Positions 47,040 through 58,681 of a stretch of 64,000 nt of DNA are shown piece after piece. The DNA lies in NCBI RefSeq assembly GCF_029784155.1, contig NC_073693.1, positions 230,693,621-230,757,620 on the forward strand, read 5' to 3'. Position 1 is the first letter of the stretch. Each line of letters begins with the position of its first letter. Under the pieces are notes generated by a model. It did not search any database, had not been told where the DNA came from, and was given only the letters and a program-made list of their open reading frames with translations. The translations under genes and the position numbers were made by a program. The DNA comes from Uranotaenia lowii (Eukaryota; Arthropoda; Insecta; Diptera; Culicidae).

Positions 47040-48595
47040 TATCTTGCGAGGCATGATGTTCAAACAGTAATTTATGTTTATGAAGCTGTTTGATATTATT
47101 AACAACATTAATTTGTAGAACAGTTGTTAATGCTGAAAAGCATATTGATTTGATTTTTTTTGCGAGTATTCAACCAAATTTTTTGATTTGCTATTGAGAA
47201 ACACCTGGTTATTCCAATGTTTTCAGGCATTTTCCTGATAAGAAATAACATAACGATAAAATCTTATCAAGCGTACGGTAGAGTTGTTGAACGATTGGAA
47301 TTAATCCTGTTAGTATTGCTAAACAAATCAATTAGAATTAATCTTGTTAGCATTGCTCACCATCAACAATGTTTCAAATTACTGATAAAATTAGATAACG
47401 CTCACGATGAGAATTGAAATTTCGAACGAAATTAAATCCCTATTGAAAGGCCATATCGAAACTTCGATAAATACCCACTGAGTGGATAGAGGCCAAAATT
47501 TGTGTGACATTTAACTGGCGTCGGGGGAGGAAGATATGCGTTATCTCATCTCGTACTATAGTTAGTATGTACACGTTGTGGGGGGGACAATGATTTATGG
47601 CGCTTGTCAGGTTTTACATAGCATCGAGCCGGCCGCTTCACGGTTCGTGAATCATATTAAACTAGTAGGTATAACGGAGCGTGTTTTTTTTCTGGAGCTG
47701 CTATTCTGCACTTTTCCTCTGTTCCTCTTAGCACACACTTAGAAGACTGAAGTGCACCCAAGCCATAAACGGTCTCGGCATTCATTCTGAGGGGGTTATG
47801 CCATGCATTTTCGAGCGAACATGTTCCAGTTAGGTTTCGGAGAAGATTGTCATCGTCTATTGGTCTCTAGCTCGACTAACGACAATCGATGACGTTGGCT
47901 GGCGAGTGATGGCGCACTTATGGGTAGCCTAATGGTCGTTACAATATTGAACGAACACTGTAATAACGTCGCGAATACTCAGTAGAACATTGAATGGGCT
48001 AGCCTGGCCGAATCACCCTCGCGGCAATGTTGTTGGGAGTGTGCCACGGCTGATCGGTGAATTTGTTTGAAGTGCTAAATTATGTGACTTGTACATTCGC
48101 AAATTGGTTCCAACGACGACACTCGGTCGATCTGAGAGAGACAATCAAAAATGTTTGATCTACTCTCGAAGTGCTCGAAGGCATGTTCAAAATTGTGTTG
48201 TTTGAATTAAAACTGATGCTGGAATAATTTATAGATTTGCTAAACATAGCATTTGACCAGTCGTAAATAGTACCTTTCAATTTGTTGATTTTTAGCATGC
48301 AAAATATTGAAATCATTCAATCTTCCTGGAAAGATGTTTTAGGTTAAAAAACAAAAAGAGTCTTCAAACTGTTGTTTATTCGACAAAAAAATCTAAAATT
48401 TTGGTTAAATGAATTGAAAACTAATCAAGAAAATTAAATCAAATTTGAATGCGAAAATGTTTCTATGATTGTTACAGACCCTATCGTCTTGCATTAAGAT
48501 ATACGAGGAAAGAAAAGAGTTCTATATCAAATTAGTTGTAAAGCTTAAGAATTTATTAATCGAAAATGTAATCAAATTTAATATGAGAATGTTTT
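47040..48595. other. gene-free, partly unique-looking sequence
   Basis: The segment 47500-48110 is less AT-rich and shows no repeat signature; it may be host DNA. The 78-codon minus-strand frame at 48080-48316 has no domain. Confidence 0.35.
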
Positions 48596-48877
48596 TGGTA
48601 CGAAAATATGAAATTCTTTTAGAAATGGGACACTTTCTTTGCTGATTGCTCATTTACTAGTAGTAGGACATTAAAAATTTTGTCAGCATTTTGCTGCCTG
48701 TGAAAAGTACTATCTAAACTATTTTTTTCAAAATTCTAAACTCACGCGGTTTTGAGATATTTGCGATGCAAGAGAAGAAGAAAAAAATATTTTGCACAGT
48801 TTCCATTATTGTCAAGATGATAGCTGACATAACTGTTGATAATTCAAAGAATTATTTTGAGTGAGTGGTGAGCCGCC

Positions 48878-48990
48878 GGCGTGGCCTAGAGGATAGCGTT
48901 TCAGTCTTCTAAGCCATAGTCCATGAGATCGAATCCCGATCACGGCACACATAGTACTATTTCTGTGGTCTGGTGGTTTTAGCATATATA
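48878..48990 (+). mobile_element. tRNA-derived SINE, copy B
   Basis: GCGTGGCCTAGAGGATAGCG (box A region) and GAGATCGAATCCCGATCACG (box B region) are well preserved. GCCG near the start can pair with CGGC after box B. This is close to a tRNA shape, but the rest of the cloverleaf is poor and a second copy exists at 46665-46755. Confidence 0.65.
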
Positions 48991-49046
48991 AGATGCTAGC
49001 CATGATATCTTTGAAAGATGTACGCCTTAGAGTTAAGTAAAACTTA

Positions 49047-49376
49047 AGCGGGCCATAGACTACACAAATTGGCCTGTACAAATTCGATGTTTCCACGACG
49101 ATTGTTTGATCTATGCTCGCCCATACACTATACAAACATATTTCACGCGAACACAAATGATTGCTGGCGAAAACAGCAACAGCAACAAAAAAAACCATCT
49201 CCACCCCGGCTGGGAGAATGTTTTGTACAAAATATTTCGATCCCGACCGATTTTACTCCAACCGTTTGGGCGCTCATTCAAGCAGTGCCATACACTATGC
49301 AAATCGTGCTCACAGCGACAAAATTTCATCGAATTTCATCGCATTTGTACAAATGTTGTGTAGTCTATGGCCCGCT
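49047..49376. mobile_element. MITE, AGCGGGCCATAGACTACACAA ends, TTA duplication
   Basis: TTA precedes (49044-49046) and follows (49377-49379) an element of 330 bp whose ends AGCGGGCCATAGACTACACA and its inverse match perfectly for about 20 bases. Short CCATACACTAT words recur inside. The overlapping frames on both strands are a product of the palindromic structure. Confidence 0.9.
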
Positions 49377-49937
49377 TTAGATCTCTTCAAAGAAATATGA
49401 AGTTTCACTGAGATCCTATATGTGTGTGTTCGTTTTTAAAAAGGTATGCTAACACTGTCAAAAACGTCCGAAAAGCTCAAATCAAGCATTGGAGTGTAAC
49501 AAATGATCGACAACTACCTTCAAAAGTAATTCGGGAAGTCAAGACTCATACCAAAATTCTTAATTTTGGATTAGCAAAAAACTTATTGTAGATCGCCTGA
49601 ATGATCCGAATTTTTTTCTCCGATAAGCTAAAAGTCCTGCCAAGCAATGAGTCACTGAAACATTTCTTCAAAAAACAAATTTTTGCTAGTTCCAGAGCTC
49701 GTAAGCTGTAAAGCCGGTACTGTGGCAATAAGACAGGTGATTTCTGATGGACGACAAAACTTATGAAAAAAAGAGGCGAATGAACTAATTATTTAAAGCC
49801 TCTATAAATAAATCAATCAATCAATCAATCAAAACTTATGAAAAACCCTATTTCAAACAAATTCCAGCGGTTGAATCTTATAACATTTCTTGCAGATTGA
49901 AGTTTGTTTTTGCTGGTTGTGTTGAATAACATATAAT

Positions 49938-51692
49938 CCCAAGTAACAATTTAGGTTTTCTAAGGGACTCCATACCAACTATAAATTAAAGCTATAAAAC
50001 CTCATCCGGTTATGTAAGGATCTATAAAACTGCAATACAACGCTTAATAGCACAAAAAGGCCCTTCTGCAGAAGGTTCTGCAGAGCAAATAATAAAACCT
50101 TGCCAATCCAAATCAACTTTCAGAGTTCTGTGTGAATTTCGCTTATAAAACCTATTTATTATATTATTTTCATCTACAAATAATTCTGCTCCGGAATTGG
50201 GTTTTCAGTAATAATTTACAAGACAATTGAATCTTATTAAAATCAAAAATGAAAAAAAAACAAAGCACAAAGGATATCTTAATTCTTTAGGTAATTCCTG
50301 CTATTTATTTACTTGCGCTTTCAAATTTACCGCAAATAGGTATGAGAAAATTTGGGAAAAATTGTGGGCCTGCTGTAAATCGTTCTTTTAAACAATAAAA
50401 AAAACCGATTAAATAGATCGAATAAATATTGCTTTCAACTATTGAATCATCTTTTGGTTTGTAAATTAATTTTAAAACATTATCTCAGCAATAAGGATAT
50501 CCAAATTTATCATGCGTGGATTAGGGGATAAGGGTTAACCTCTAAAATAGAAAGATGTCATTTATAAATTCACCATTATTTGTCTAACAAATGGCGCTAA
50601 TATATGAAATTAATAAAAGTCGTTATTGAACTCTTAAAAAACGATTTTGCTTTCTGAAAACTGCTAATAAAACTATTTTTATTTTAAATAACCTTTTTGT
50701 CTTATAAACGTGTGTGAAATTTGAAAAGGAAGCTTGAATGGTATTCTATAAACCGACAAAGTTATATAACATTCTGTAAGTCTTTCCTTCAAAACTGAGT
50801 CAGGCTTAATGAGTTTCTTTGAAGCATTTATAAAACCTTCTCGATTTGAATATGTTTGGCGGAAGATTAAAAGACACGTTTTTAAATCATTTATAATTTT
50901 TTTATTGAGTTGAAAAATATAACATAATGCACCATATGTTTTTTTTATAGCACACTTTAAAATTTTTAGGATCATCTTTCGATTAATTTCGCGAAAAAAT
51001 AAAACAAATCTGCGACTGAGAACAAACAAAATACTTCACTTACACCTGAGATTCCTTCACAACATTACGCACTCTTATCAGATAATAAATTAGGCTGCAT
51101 GACGTTCCTGGTGATTGGAAAGATGAATTTTGCCCTTTATTGTTCCCAGATGATGCGAAATTACAGATTTTTCCACAGAAAACCTTCCATTGTTGACATT
51201 ATGGTCGACTGAGAGACGATTGACTGTTGTAAGCCAATTATTCGACCGAATAACTTTTATAAAACTTTTACAGCGTATAGAAGTTTTAGTTCCTTATAAA
51301 CGGTTTATAGACGCCACAAAAAAATATTTATTTGCATGTTTAAAACCTAAGCCACTTGTAATGACCGTATAAGAACACGAATTGATTTGAAAGGGCTTTT
51401 AAAAATCTGAACAGGTTCATAGGAAGGTATTATTAAACATTTTCAAATCCTTTATCTTTTCAAAAATAATAATGTTTTATAAGACACTCAAAGTGCCTAA
51501 TAAAAATCAAATCTCAAAAGTTTAATGTTGCTATATAAGAAGGATATATAATGGGCGTGTAGATGTCCTAGAGACTAGTTGTAAAAAGGTTATTATTAAA
51601 TGATTTTTAAACCAATAATAGATATTATACGTCCTTTATAAACTACCGTTCAAAAATTATAAAACCAATCTGAATTTTGTGTGTTACTTGGG
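49938..51692. mobile_element. CCCAAGTAACA-ended element rich in TTATAAAACC
   Basis: The ends CCCAAGTAACA and TGTTACTTGGG are inverse copies, with AAT on both sides (49935-49937 and 51693-51695, the right one slightly ambiguous). The 1.75 kb interior carries many TATAAAACC or GGTTTTATA words and no credible gene. The frames at 50679-51029 (minus) and 51190-51372 have no domain. The ends resemble the CCCAAGCAAC family. Confidence 0.7.
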
Positions 51693-51695
51693 AAT

Positions 51696-52931
51696 GATTT
51701 GCCAAGATTCTGCTCCTTTGGAAATTTATAATGGCATATTTTCAAAGCAATAGTTAACTCTCAATTTTCTTAAGAAGAAGTTTTCTAAATGTTTGCTATG
51801 GGTTTAATTGTTCCCGAGAGCCCAAAATGATATATTTTTCTTTTGAATGGATCCTGATCATTGGTTATCATTTAATTACTACATACATGCTCTCTAAACT
51901 GTACATTCTAGATTAACCTTTGGTTGAAAATTTCATTTCGTTCATGTCCATGTGATGAAATCGGAAAGATAAGTGGAAAGACACTTAACAATATATAAAA
52001 GAAATAGAAGATAAACATTGATAAATCGAAGATCGTGCCGGTATGTCAAATCCAAACCTTGTCAGCCTCTGCCGTTTTGCTTGGCTGGCAAAATAGCAAA
52101 GTCAGTACCTATCTTCTTCGTATAGGCTTGCCATCTGCTTTTCACGACGATGACCATTGCCGGACCCTGTAATATCTGTTTAATAACTTATGTTTATCTA
52201 GTTATTATCTGTTTAAAAGGACAAAAAATACTGTATTTATCTAGAAACTAGAAAATTGCGCCTTACAGTATGCAATGATTCTAGGGTAGAAGACACACTT
52301 TAAGAATTCTCTTTGTCTAATATTCACAAACTGTGATATCATATGAGAACTAATATGGCAAAAAAAGTCACCGGACCTTTTATCTTAGGATTTTACTAGA
52401 TTTTTGCCTAGAGTCACCCTGAATTATGGATCAAGTTTCCTTAAGTGAAGGATCAAGTCTCCTGTAACTTAAAAAAATAGCTCAATTTTTTTAGTCTCAC
52501 GAAAATGCTTCTAGTTTATCTACGAGTTCATGTGCCAGTAAACATAAAATCGCATTAAAAATGATAGCTAGAATTGTTAACAATGTTAATGCGAATCGGA
52601 ATCCCTACCAAATAAGTAAACGATCGTAAAAATCGTTACTTAAAGTCGGTAAAAATCGGATATGATTAAAAGTTTGCCATGTTTGCTAATTTTTTCTCCC
52701 GCGCGAATTCAGTTGAGAAAACAACCTTGTTGTTCTCTCTGCGATAAGCAGTGCAACCGGATTGCTAAAAAAAAAAGTTGGGTCATTTGGAAAAAAATGT
52801 ATAATGAGAGAAACAGCTAATATTGTCGAAGGCATTGTTGCATGCATTACAAAACTTGCGCTCTCTCGCATACTTTCAGGATGTACGAATAAGGTGTTGA
52901 ATATTGTCCAATTTGTATATTTCTTATCGAT
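51696..52931. other. gene-free sequence flanking the gypsy element
   Basis: AT-rich and without recognised features. The short frames near 52686-52968 on both strands overlap each other and run into the LTR. Confidence 0.35.
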
Positions 52932-52935
52932 ATTG

Positions 52936-53184
52936 TGTAGTATGTTGTTGCGAGATGAGTGTGTTTAACTGGCAGCCCGGTGGGGCGAGCTGTCAGTCTG
53001 TGCGTTTCGAGTGAATGCGTTTCGTGTGAGTGAGTTTCCGGTAAAGTGTGTGTGTGTGTATATGTCAGTGAAAAAGTCAGTTGTAAGTTAGCTGCGAAAG
53101 AAAACGGTCGAAAATATACTTCTCGGAAAAAACTTAAACCGCGTGGTTTTTATTCATCAGCCATCACATCGATCAGCCATTACA
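52936..53184 (+). repeat. 5' LTR of the gypsy element
   Basis: Begins TGTAGTATG and ends CATTACA. It contains a (GT)n run at about 53046-53060. A TGGGATC at 53195, ten bases downstream, is a possible primer-binding start, though the matching tRNA was not identified. Confidence 0.95.
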
Positions 53185-53216
53185 TCGTCAGAAGTGGGAT
53201 CAAATTTGCGATACTA

Positions 53217-54269
53217 ATGGAGAACAGGCTTTCCAAGGAGGAATTAGTGGAATGGCTGGAGGCGAATGGCGTGGAGCTCCCGGAAACGGCGACCATCCGG
53301 CACCTGCGCGCTCTATACGCTAGCCATCCGGATAACCACATTGCCAATCCGGATCAAGTGGAGGAGGAGGATGAAAACGAAGTTGGTGGAGGAGCGGACG
53401 AAGAGGAGGAACTGAATAGGCAGCTTCGAGTCCTGCAGAAGCAGAAGCAAATCGCCGATTTGCGTCGGGAACTGGCAGGCAACGAACTTTTGTTTGCCCG
53501 GCCAGCGGATTTCCAAGACGTACGATGCCTCGTACCACCATTTTCCGGAAGTGATACTTACGTACCGGAGAGGTGGCTGGACGATTTTGAGCGGGCATGT
53601 GATTCCGCAAGAGGAGACGCCGAATTTCGACTCAAGTCCATCCGAAGACTTATGGAGCCGGATACGGAAGCTGGATGGTTTCTGCGGACAGACCGTTCTC
53701 GCACTTACGCTGAATTCCGTACCAGTTTTCTCGCAAACTTCGGGCACACATACTCAGTGGGTGAAATCATCGACCGGTTGAAGAAAACGACATTTTCTGC
53801 AAATAAGATGACTGTCATGGGATACATCTTAAAAATGCAGGAAATTGCATCAAGAGCGGACTTGGACGAAGCCCAAACGGTGCAAATGATTGTGGATGGA
53901 TTCCGGGACCGTTCCGCCGATATAGCTGTCCTTTATCCGGCGAAAGACTTAGGACAATTGAAGCAGTTGGCCAGACGATATGCGCAGCTCCGGGAGACAC
54001 GCTCTTCTTCCTTCCGTGCGTCTTCCGTTCCGTCTACGAGCAGCAACAAAATGAAGAATAAAAGTGGTTCCGATTCCGAGGTGCGCTGTTACAACTGTTC
54101 CGGTAAAGGGCACATTTCCGCGCGTTGCTCGGAGCCTCGTCGAGCAGTAGGTTCGTGCTTCCGCTGTGGTTCCGGAGAACACATCATCAAGAATTGCCCG
54201 AAACCACCACCACGCAACACTGGCACTGGTGGACGACTTCCGTCACGGCAGATCGGTGGACAACCATGA
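53217..54269 (+). CDS. gag: Gypsy Gag polyprotein
   Basis: The reading frame is open from within the LTR (53046), but the first Met after the leader, at 53217, is the likelier start because it follows the LTR and primer region. This gives 350 residues. The N-terminus is SAP-like in appearance (LSKEELVEWLEANGVELPET, then a leucine-rich ATIRHLRALYASHP). An acidic segment, a capsid-like helical region (about 105-260) and two CCHC zinc knuckles near the C-terminus follow: CX2CX4HX4C at nt 54087 and another at nt 54155. Gag forms the particle and binds RNA. It is intact. The pol frame overlaps its 3' end. Confidence 0.9.
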   Translation: MENRLSKEELVEWLEANGVELPETATIRHLRALYASHPDNHIANPDQVEEEDENEVGGGADEEEELNRQLRVLQKQKQIADLRRELAGNELLFARPADFQDVRCLVPPFSGSDTYVPERWLDDFERACDSARGDAEFRLKSIRRLMEPDTEAGWFLRTDRSRTYAEFRTSFLANFGHTYSVGEIIDRLKKTTFSANKMTVMGYILKMQEIASRADLDEAQTVQMIVDGFRDRSADIAVLYPAKDLGQLKQLARRYAQLRETRSSSFRASSVPSTSSNKMKNKSGSDSEVRCYNCSGKGHISARCSEPRRAVGSCFRCGSGEHIIKNCPKPPPRNTGTGGRLPSRQIGGQP

Positions 54270-57200
54270 CAACCAGCTGAGCGGCGCTCTCTCCGAGTTG
54301 AATCTGGTAAGTGTTGCTTTCCTTTCCGGCCAAAAAGTGCATTCATTTAAAACTGTTTTTTCGCTTTTCGATACTGGCAGTCCGATAAATCTGGCTAAGC
54401 GTTCCGTTGTGCCTCGCAAATTAGTACCACCCAGTGGGAAAGCTTCTGGTTTCCGGAGTATAGGTGGTTTTCCGTTGTGTGCGTACAGTATAGTTCCGGC
54501 TCGAGTTAGTTTCCGAAACCATTCCGAAGAATTGAAGTTTTACGTTGTTCCGGATCATTTCATGGTACATCCGCTTTTGTTAGGTCGGGAATTTTTAAAA
54601 GCTTTTGGAATTACTTTATTCAATACACGATCGAATCATTATAAAATTGAATTGGAAAATAAAAATGAAATCAAAATATCCGATAATTTGTTACACTGCG
54701 TGTATGATTCTTTCCGAAAAGTTGATACGGGTACGATGGGGAATTGTTCTGCTTGTTTGGCATACTTCCGTTCTACAAATAAGGGGTCGGTCGTTGATGT
54801 TCCCGACATTTTCGCAATTGAGGCCGATGATCAAATCACTATTAATCCGAAATTGAAATTAGATACTCAACATGAGCTTATGAAAGTGATCAAAGATAAT
54901 TATTTGGATCTCAAAAATATTCCGGAAAGGCATCACTCTTATGAAATGAGGTTAAAATTGACTTCCGATATTTCCATTAGTTATGGTCCGCGGCGACTTT
55001 CTTATGCTGATAAAGTTGAGGTGGATAAAATTGTTGATGGGTTATTGTCTGCTGGTATAATCCGGCCCAGTCATTCCCCCTATTCGTTTCCTATTGTTTT
55101 GAGGACGAAGAAATCCGCTGAACGTCGTATGTGCATTGATTATAGGTCGTTGAACTAAATAACCGTACGTGATAGTTATCCGATTCCGCTTATTGATGAT
55201 TGCTTGGAGCGAGTTGAAGGGAAAAAATATTTCTCTGTTCTGGATTTGAAGAATGGATTCCATCAAGTAAACATGGCACCAGATTCTGTTCCGGTTACGG
55301 CTTTTGTGACACCTGGTGGTCAATATGAGTATGTTAAGATGCCCTTTGGATTGCGGAATGCTCCTGCCGTGTTTCAGCGGTTTATCAACATGGTGTTGGA
55401 TACGTTTATCAAGGAAGGTTCCGTTGTGGTGTATATGGACGATGTTACGTTGGCCACTAATACGATTTCCGAGCATTTTGATTTGTTGGGCCGTGTTCTG
55501 CGAAGATTGGCTGAGTTCCGCTTGGAGATAAAATTAAAGAAGTGTCAGTTTTGTTTCACTGAAATAGAGTTATTGGGATTCACAGTTAGTGACAAAGGCA
55601 TAAGGCCAAACAATTCACATTTAGAAGCCATCCAGAAAATAAGCTATCCGACAGACGTCAAACAAGTGACCAAGTGTCTTGGGTTATTCTCTTATTTCCG
55701 GCGTTTTGTACCGTCTTTTTCTTCCATAGCATTACCATTACGGAACTTGGTAAAGCCAGGGAACAAGTTTGAGTTTGATGAAAATTGCAAACAGGCATTT
55801 GATGCCCTACGTGAAAAGTTGATTTCCGCTCCCGTGTTGGCACTGTACAATCCATCACGAGAAACCGAGTTACATTGTGATGCCAGTTCTGAGGGGTTTG
55901 GTGGAATACTATTGCAAAAGCAAGATGATGGGAAGCTACATCCGATTGCTTATTTCTCTAAACGAACAACCTCCGCTGAGTCTCGTTATCATAGTTTCGA
56001 ATTGGAAACATTGGCTATAATTTATTCATTGCGTAAGTTCCGAATCTACTTGGAAGGCATTCCGTTCCGGATTATTACGGACTGTAATTCCCTTGCTATG
56101 ACGTTAAATAAGAAAAGCGTCAACGCCAGAATAGCGCGATGGGCCTTAGAGTTGGAGAATTTTCACTATACCATTCAGCATCGTAGCGGGACACTCATGA
56201 ATCATGTTGACGCCTTGAGCCGAATTTCTAGTAATCCCGATCAAATTGTTTCTGCTATCAGTCCTGATGACATTGATTTTCAATTGCAATTAGCTCAAGG
56301 ACGTGATCCTACAATTCTGGGATTGAGAGAGAAACTGGAATAAGGGGTTGTTAAGAATTTTGTTTTGGATGATGGATTGGTTTATCGTACGTCTGTTGAA
56401 GGAAAACTTTTATTTTACGTTCCTGCCGAAATGGAAAATCATGTTATACGTAATATTCACGAGAAGTTGTGTCATTTGGGTATTACCAAGACAGTGGACC
56501 AGTTGAAGATGCATTATTGGTTTCCGAAATTGAAGGATAAGATTGAGAATTACGTCAAAAATTGTGTCCGTTGTATTATGTATTCTGATTCCAATTCCGA
56601 TAGAGGCCGTATTCTGCATAGTATTCCGAAGAAACCTGTTCCGTTCGATACAATTCATGTTGACCATTTTGGGCCCCTTCCGTCGATTCTGTCTAAAAGA
56701 AAACATATTTTGGTTGTTGTTGATGCTTTTACGAAGTTCGTTAAATTGTACGCTGTGAATTCTACGAGTACGAAGGAAGTATGCGCTTGTTTGGACAAAT
56801 ATTTCGAGTGTTATAGTAGACCACGAAGAATCATCAGTGATCGAGGATCGTGTTTTACGTCGTTAGACTTTGAAGCTTATCTATTGGATAACAATATCGA
56901 GCATGTGAAAATAGCTACAGCGTCTGCTCAGGCAAATGGTCAAGTCGAACGGGTCAATCGCGTTCTTAAGTCTATGTTAGGGAAACTTTCAGAACCTGTT
57001 CAACATGCAGACTGGGTCAGAATGTTGTGTAAAGTGGAATACGCTATGAATAATTCAGTCCATTCGAGTACGAATGAAACCCCTTCCGTTCTCCTATTTG
57101 GTGTTGGGCAAAGAGGTCGCGAAGTTGATAGTCTGTCTGAGTATTTGGAAGATAGATCTTACTCTGAAGTGGTTCGGGATTTGCCTGCCTTACGTGAAGC

Positions 57201-57546
57201 TGCTTCTGGTCACATTGAAGATTCTCAGTCAAGGAATTCTGCTTCACATGGGAAGAAACATTCAGCTCCGCAAACTTTTTCTGAGGGTGATTACGTCGTA
57301 ATACGTAACGTGGACACTACTGTAGGCACTAATAAGAAATTCATTCCGAAATACAGAGGGCCTTATCGTGTTCACAAGGTTTTACCAAACGACAGATACG
57401 TCATTCGGGATATAGAAAATTGTCAAACTTCCCAATTACCTTACGATGGTATAATTGAGTCTGCTCGAATGAAGAAATGGGCTGATTGGAGGACTCCTGT
57501 TGGGAAAGAATGCACTGATAAAGGAAGCAACACTTGCCAGACGTAG
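54151..57546 (+). pseudogene. pol: Gypsy Pol: protease, RT, RNase H, integrase; two in-frame stops
   Basis: Pol is in the +1 frame relative to gag and opens after a stop at 54148-54150, so the frames overlap for about 120 nt. In order: aspartic protease (DTGS at nt 54370), RT (LDLKNGFHQV, FGLRNAPAVFQR, YMDD at nt 55432-55443), RNase H (HCDASSEGFGG), integrase with an HHCC-type zinc region (His pair near 56460-56475, CVRC near 56562) and a D,D-x-E core (HVDHFGP, SDRGS, NGQVERVN), then a GPY-like C-terminal block (RGPYRVHKV). TAA stops interrupt the same frame at 55156-55158 and 56341-56343; both sides of each stop continue in frame and in register. The copy is therefore probably defective, unless the stops are read through or are sequencing errors. 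Confidence 0.9.
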
Positions 57547-57551
57547 TTAGT

Positions 57552-57626
57552 TGTGTGTTATGTGTATATGTGTTACGGTCATATGTGTTACGGCCATATG
57601 TGTTACGGTCATGTGTTACGGTCATA
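57552..57626. repeat. tandem TGTGTTACGGTCATA repeats
   Basis: About four copies of a 14-16 bp unit (TGTGTTACGG(T/C)CATA) lie just after pol. A further unit appears at 58586 on the other side of the inserted element, which shows the insertion landed inside this array. Confidence 0.85.
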
Positions 57627-58583
57627 CACCCATAGAAGAGGTTGCAAAAATCCAATGCCTTTTTAGCACATCTCTGTGCCGATAATGCTCTGAAATGTGC
57701 ACTGTGCCGAAGACGGTATGTTTGAAAAAACGTCACTGGCATAAGGACTCGGCTCCCAATCAAAATGATGACCACTACATTCAAGCGAAACAAGAAAAAC
57801 ATTTTATGGGATTTCCTTCCTATTGGATAATTCATCCCAGAAACAAGAAAATAAAAATTAAAACCACAGCGCTGTAGTGAGAATCGAACTCACATCACCA
57901 ATTGTAGCGTCTTGCCAGTCCGACATTCTAACCAGTGTACTATTCGAGCTTCATGCAGGACGAGGTATATTTGTCATAGGCTTTCTGTTACCGATCAATC
58001 ACAAAAAACGTACAACGGCGGCTTCCCGGCGTTTGGCCTCCTTTCAATGCATTCCTTTGTCTTAAGATGGAAACGGGAAAGGGAACGGGAGTGAAGGAAC
58101 GGGAAACCCATTGAATGAGAACTGTGCTTTGCTTACTGCCTGCTATTACATACACACGCTACATATACACAGCTGCTAAAGCCGGGCAGCTTGGCCGGTG
58201 TTGTTTGCCGGTAAATTGAAGGAATGTTTTTGTTGTTGCTTTTGCTACATACACACGCACAGCCTAGCCGTGTTTGCCGGTTGATTGAATTAGAAGGATG
58301 TTTTTGTTGTTGCTTTTGCTACATTCACACGCACAGTGCTCGGTTCGCTGGCTGCCTGGTGTTGGCCGGTATTTATTTCCATCCTTCTTCGGCTTGTGAT
58401 GCGATTGGGAGGGACGCGAAAACGTTTTTATTTTGTTTCATTCAGACATACGCAATTCGGTTACGCTGGGAGGTTAATGCCGGTGGGCGCAAATCGAATC
58501 AGTGCCGGTCGCGTTATCTTCTTGTACCAATGATGCTATGAAATTGACTACACGCCATTGGCACAGAGGCTGAATTTTGGGTG
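57627..58583. mobile_element. TA-flanked non-autonomous element inside the gypsy 3' region
   Basis: The ends CACCCATAGAAGAGG and (complement of right end) CACCCAAAATTCAGCC are imperfect inverse repeats. TA lies outside both (57625-57626 and 58584-58585), and the host tandem array continues across. The 957-bp interior holds a tRNA-like segment and two copies of a unit of about 70 bp (ATGTTTTTGTTGTTGCTTTT at about 58223 and 58299). No transposase. The 105-codon frame at 58224-58541 runs through the repeats. Confidence 0.8.
57876..57955 (-). other. tRNA-like sequence inside the inserted element
   Basis: The minus strand reads GCTCGAATAGTACACTGGTT, then AGAATGTCGGACTGGCAAGA, with box B GAGTTCGATTCTCAC. 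It resembles a tRNA but the acceptor pairing is poor and it sits in a mobile element, so it is a tRNA-derived module rather than a tRNA gene. Confidence 0.5.
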
Positions 58584-58681
58584 TATGTGTTACGTGTTTA
58601 CTAACCCCGAGTAAGACGCGGGTAATCGTCATCTATAACCCTTAAGTGATCGAGACGATCATATGTCAGGAATGGCCGAGT

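Larger units (their letters stand above)
48600..49860 (-). mobile_element. inverse copy of the 11752-12868 element, with insertions
   Basis: Begins TTTTAGAAATGGGACACTTT and contains, in inverse order, the same words as 11752-12868 (CAGCATTTTGCTGCCTGT, TTCCAGAGCTCGTAAGCTG, CATAAGTTTTGTCGTCC on the minus strand). A SINE and a small MITE are inserted in it. The short (AATC)n run at 49805-49830 lies near its end. Confidence 0.55.

Noticed and set aside
19448..48990. Functional tRNA genes at the several tRNA-like places
   Set aside because: Box B is often good, but complete cloverleaf pairing is not visible, and several have related copies or SINE bodies. They fit SINE heads better; a covariance-model scan would settle it.
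49069..49400. Overlapping frames on both strands near 49.1-49.4 kb
   Set aside because: They result from the palindromic MITE at 49047-49376.
53046..53216. Upstream extension of Gag starting inside the 5' LTR
   Set aside because: It would begin in the GT-repeat of the LTR; the Met after the leader is the more natural start. The identical LTR sequence at the 3' end gives the same spurious frame.
53313..57835. Many antisense frames over gag and pol (60-144 codons)
   Set aside because: They are shadows of strongly supported sense frames.
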